A DNA stretch of 64,000 bases from Rhodobiaceae bacterium. Its GTDB lineage: Bacteria; Pseudomonadota; Alphaproteobacteria; RS24. Both the position numbers and the translations under genes were made by a program. Below the pieces are notes generated by a model. That model did not search any database and had not been told where the DNA came from. It saw only the letters and a program-made list of their open reading frames with translations. Positions 60,562 through 64,000 of this stretch are shown here, piece after piece (within the stretch, counting starts at the first letter, position 1; every line of letters starts with the position of its first letter). The stretch spans positions 47,704-111,703 of the forward strand of contig PBLK01000016.1 of the NCBI GenBank assembly GCA_002721725.1. The letters run 5' to 3'.

Positions 60562-61736
60562 CCCGCAAATATAAAATAACTGTTGTCGGTACCGGCTATG
60601 TCGGCATGTCCATGGCGGTGCTCTTGGCGCAGCATAATGACGTCACGGCATTGGATATTGATGCCAGCCGCGTGGAGCTTATCAATCACCGTATGTCGAC
60701 GGTGGTGGATGCCGAGATTGAGCACTATCTCGCTGACAAAGAGCTTTCGCTGGCAGCCACTTTGGATAAAGCCATAGCCTATAAAGACCCGGTTTTTGTA
60801 GTCGTCGCGACGCCGACAGATTATGACCCTGAGACCAATTACTTCGACACAAGCTCTGTCGAGGCGGTGATCAGCGATGTGCTCGAACACAATAATACGG
60901 CGATGATAATCATTAAGTCGACCGTGCCGGTTGGCTTCACGCGCTCAATGAAAGATAAGTTTAAAACGGATCGGATTATTTTCTCGCCGGAGTTTTTGCG
61001 CGAGGGACAGGCACTCAAAGACAATCTTCATCCGTCACGCATCATTATGGGCAGTGACCTCGAGCAGGCGCACATCTTTGCCGGCCTGTTAGGCGACGCG
61101 GCCGAGAAAGCCGATATTGAGACGCTCTTTATGCGTTCAACCGAGGCAGAGGCAGTGAAACTATTCGCTAATACTTACTTGGCTATGCGTGTGTCGTTCT
61201 TTAATGAATTGGACAGCTATGCGTTGGGCGAAGATTTGGATACGCGCTCCATTATTCACGGCGTTTCGCTCGACCCGCGCATTGGTGACCATTATAATAA
61301 CCCGAGCTTCGGCTATGGCGGATACTGCCTGCCAAAAGACACTAAGCAATTGCTGGCCAATTATGACAGCGTGCCGCAAAACCTTATTCAGGCGATAGTG
61401 AACTCAAACACCACACGCAAAGATTTTGTTGCTGAACAAATTATTGCCAAGAAACCAAGAACTGTGGGCATTTACCGTCTGGCGATGAAGGCTGGCTCGG
61501 ATAATTTCCGGTCATCCGCCGTGCAGGGTATTATGAAGCGGATTAAAGCCAAGGGCGTTGAAGTTGTCGTTTATGAGCCGTTGCTTGATGAAGCGCATTT
61601 TTTCAATTCAGAAGTCACCCACGATCCTGATGGCTTTAAGTCACGCTGCGACGTCATAATTGCCAATCGGATGGTCGACGAATTAAATGATGTGGCTGAC
61701 AAGGTGTTCACGCGGGATTTGTTCGGCAGTGACTAA
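60558..61736 (+). CDS. ugd: UDP-glucose 6-dehydrogenase
   Basis: [75 protein letters not shown] overlap with galE. Confidence 0.93.
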   Translation: MTRKYKITVVGTGYVGMSMAVLLAQHNDVTALDIDASRVELINHRMSTVVDAEIEHYLADKELSLAATLDKAIAYKDPVFVVVATPTDYDPETNYFDTSSVEAVISDVLEHNNTAMIIIKSTVPVGFTRSMKDKFKTDRIIFSPEFLREGQALKDNLHPSRIIMGSDLEQAHIFAGLLGDAAEKADIETLFMRSTEAEAVKLFANTYLAMRVSFFNELDSYALGEDLDTRSIIHGVSLDPRIGDHYNNPSFGYGGYCLPKDTKQLLANYDSVPQNLIQAIVNSNTTRKDFVAEQIIAKKPRTVGIYRLAMKAGSDNFRSSAVQGIMKRIKAKGVEVVVYEPLLDEAHFFNSEVTHDPDGFKSRCDVIIANRMVDELNDVADKVFTRDLFGSD

Positions 61737-63168
61737 AATCATCCCTATTATTCTGTCAGGCGGGGCGGGCGCGCGGCTCTGGCCGGTTTCGCGGCGCATG
61801 CACCCGAAACCTTTCATGGAAGTAGCCGGAAAACCGCTTTTGGCGCATGCCCTAGAGCGTGCAGCGCTTATTGCTGATGAGGCGCTGATTGTTACCAATC
61901 AAGATCATTATTTCCTCACCGAAAAATTGCTGACGGAAACGCCAGAGGCGCCGAAGGTATCTTACTTGTTGGAGCCGAAAGGGCGCAATTCGGGGCCAGC
62001 CATAGCCTTAGCGGTGCGCTATATACAAAAGGTGTATGGCGATGACATCATTTGTTTGGTGTTGGCGGCGGATCACTTAATTTCTGATGACGCGGCTTTT
62101 CAAAAAGCCGTGGCGCAGGCAAGTGAGCAGGCGCAAGCCAGCAATCTGGTGGTGTTTGGCATTCGCCCAACTGGCCCTGAAACGGGTTATGGTTATTTGG
62201 AAGTCGCTGAAACAGGTGATGGCCCGCAACCACTCACAAGCTTCGTCGAGAAACCTGATCGCGCCACTGCCGAGACTTATCTTGCCGAAGGCCGATATTA
62301 TTGGAACTCTGGCATGTTTTGTTTCACCGCCGGCGTGATGGCCGAAAATATGGCTGCGTATGCGGGCGATGTTTGGGTGGCCTCCGAGGCCGCTTTTGCC
62401 GAGGCGCAAGACGAGGCAGGCGTTACCCGTTTTGAAGAAGCCAGTTTCATCGCCCAGCCCGATATTTCCATTGACTATGCCGTGATGGAGAAGGCTAACA
62501 AAATCGCCATGGTGCCGGTCGGTTTCGGATGGTCGGATGTCGGCAGTTGGGACTCGGTGGCCAGCGCGCATATAGCTGACCAGGAAGGAAATAGTGCAGC
62601 TGGAATAGACAAAGTGCACTTCATCGCCTCGAGAGACACGCATGTGGATAGCAACAGCCACACCGAAAAAGTGATTGCCGCCATTGGCGTTGAGAATTTG
62701 GTCATTATTGACGCGCCGGACGCTCTGCTGGTGGCTGACCGCGCCAAGTCGCAAGATGTGAAGCTGGTTGTGGAAGCATTAAAGACGAGTGCTGATGCTG
62801 AACTGACGGAATTACCGGCCACCGTGCACCGCCCATGGGGCACTTATGCCAAGCTGAAACAAGAGGATGGCTATCAAGTCAAACGCATCACTGTGGCGCC
62901 GGGGCAGGAGCTTAGCCTGCAATATCACCACAAGCGCGCCGAGCATTGGGTGGTGACGCAAGGCAAAGCCATTGTGCAGGTGGGTGACGAGGAGTTTGAA
63001 ACTGGTCCGGGTGAATATCGGTATATTCCAATGGGCGAAAAGCACAGACTAACGAATATCGGAGATGGCGAACTGGTTCTGGTGGAGGTCCAGGTCGGTT
63101 CTTATCTTGGCGAGGATGATATTGTCCGGGTTGAGGATATTTATGGGCGGCATTCAAAGGGTCAATGA
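61729..63168 (+). CDS. manC: Mannose-1-phosphate guanylyltransferase / mannose-6-phosphate isomerase
   Basis: GTG start; [56 protein letters not shown]-terminal cupin [43 protein letters not shown]. Confidence 0.95.
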   Translation: MTKIIPIILSGGAGARLWPVSRRMHPKPFMEVAGKPLLAHALERAALIADEALIVTNQDHYFLTEKLLTETPEAPKVSYLLEPKGRNSGPAIALAVRYIQKVYGDDIICLVLAADHLISDDAAFQKAVAQASEQAQASNLVVFGIRPTGPETGYGYLEVAETGDGPQPLTSFVEKPDRATAETYLAEGRYYWNSGMFCFTAGVMAENMAAYAGDVWVASEAAFAEAQDEAGVTRFEEASFIAQPDISIDYAVMEKANKIAMVPVGFGWSDVGSWDSVASAHIADQEGNSAAGIDKVHFIASRDTHVDSNSHTEKVIAAIGVENLVIIDAPDALLVADRAKSQDVKLVVEALKTSADAELTELPATVHRPWGTYAKLKQEDGYQVKRITVAPGQELSLQYHHKRAEHWVVTQGKAIVQVGDEEFETGPGEYRYIPMGEKHRLTNIGDGELVLVEVQVGSYLGEDDIVRVEDIYGRHSKGQ

Positions 63169-64000
63169 ATAAGTTAAAAAAAGTTGTTCTTTCGAATTTT
63201 TGGCCTGATCAAAATGCGGGAGACTTCGCAATATTTATGGCTCAAATTGAGATATTAAATAAGGAAGGGGTTTTGGATGAAAATATACATATATTGAGCT
63301 GCTATAAGGGAGAAAGCTCGATATCTGTAAACAATTTTAATCATTTTACAGCGAGGGGAATGAAAATCCTACCTGGGCTATTTCCATCATTAAATAAATA
63401 CGGCGAACTCATCTCAAAAGTTGAAAAGGTGCTTCAACTATTAAAAATTTTAAAATTTTCAATTCTTTGCCTGTTTCGTTCTTCAAAGCTTCTTTTTATG
63501 TTTTCAAAGGGGAAAACATTGAGAACCCTAGAAGCAATTGAAGAAAGTGATGCTGTAATTCTAAAAGGGGGCGCATTTATTATTGGCTTCCCAGGTATCA
63601 GAGGTTCTGTGTTTCTTCTAAGAAATATAGTATTGGTTTGGATATCAAAAACCTTGGGAACCAAAGTAATAATAATGCCTCACTCCTTTGGTCCGTTTGC
63701 CAACCGGTTCCAAAAATTTATGATTCGACATATTTTTAATGGCGTATCAATCTTTTCTCGAGAAGAACTTTCATATCAAACTCTCGAAGAGTTAAATCTT
63801 CACTCAACTATTGTTCCTGATCTTGCTTTTTCATGGTCTGCTTTAGAGCAAACAGCGATTAAGAAGAAAAATAAAATCGCATTTACAATAAGACCTCTCT
63901 CCTCCTTTAAATCAGAAGCGGAACACCGCAAATATTATAGTATATTTGCTAGCTCTATCGAAAAATTACTCGAGGATGGCTTCGAGATCTCGTTAGTGCC
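63165..64000 (+). CDS. Polysaccharide pyruvyl transferase family protein (3'-truncated by the window end)
   Basis: Translated by eye from ATG 63165: [35 protein letters not shown]..., DAVILKGGAFIIGFPGIRG, GTKVIIMPHSFGPFANRFQKFMIRHIFNGVSIFSREELSYQTLEEL. No stop before the window end, so absent from the ORF track. Confidence 0.75.
   Translation, partial: MNKLKKVVLSNFWPDQNAGDFAIFMAQIEILNKEGVLDENIHILSCYKGESSISVNNFNHFTARGMKILPGLFPSLNKYGELISKVEKVLQLLKILKFSILCLFRSSKLLFMFSKGKTLRTLEAIEESDAVILKGGAFIIGFPGIRGSVFLLRNIVLVWISKTLGTKVIIMPHSFGPFANRFQKFMIRHIFNGVSIFSREELSYQTLEELNLHSTIVPDLAFSWSALEQTAIKKKNKIAFTIRPLSSFKSEAEHRKYYSIFASSIEKLLEDGFEISLV

Noticed and set aside
1-64000. CRISPR arrays, prophage, transposon or toxin-antitoxin modules
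   Set aside because: No spaced direct repeats, transposase, integrase or recognisable TA gene pair was found on reading; most gene blocks look like ordinary chromosomal operons.

Overview
This window is a gene-dense alphaproteobacterial-type chromosome segment. It carries about 55 credible protein genes, two tRNAs, a cobalamin riboswitch and several other RNA or regulatory elements. I saw no transposase, integrase, phage module or CRISPR array.

Main blocks, in order:
- tRNA-His and a porin.
- A four-gene envelope/lipid-transport-like set on the minus strand (MMPL/RND, LolA-like, outer-membrane barrel, Spinster-like MFS), with a 23-nt palindrome upstream.
- A FadR-type GntR regulator.
- A B12-uptake locus (btuF-like, btuC-like, cobalamin riboswitch, btuB-like, btuD-like), followed by an ABC ATPase with two substituted catalytic positions and msrA.
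- A TonB receptor, kdsD and galU.
- A lytic transglycosylase, MoxR and VWA genes; gltBD.
- An hsp20 gene with a sigma32-like promoter and a ROSE-type leader.
- Mixed metabolic and hypothetical genes, and a tRNA-Val.
- An acyl-CoA carboxylase fragment.
- lptD, wecA-like and wzz genes, then an exopolysaccharide operon (EPS MarR, RfaH/NusG-like, galE, ugd, manC, pyruvyltransferase) running off the window end.

The most interesting signals are:
- an ops-like 11-mer and a TGTTCA/TGAACA operator upstream of the MarR-RfaH pair;
- a three-hairpin candidate sRNA with a C-rich anti-Shine-Dalgarno loop at about 7562-7643;
- the ROSE/sigma32 arrangement at hsp20;
- the degenerate ABC ATPase;
- the lipid-export-like operon;
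- a tRNA-His lacking the G-1:C73 identity pair.

All product names come from reading translated sequence and recognising motifs. No database search was run.
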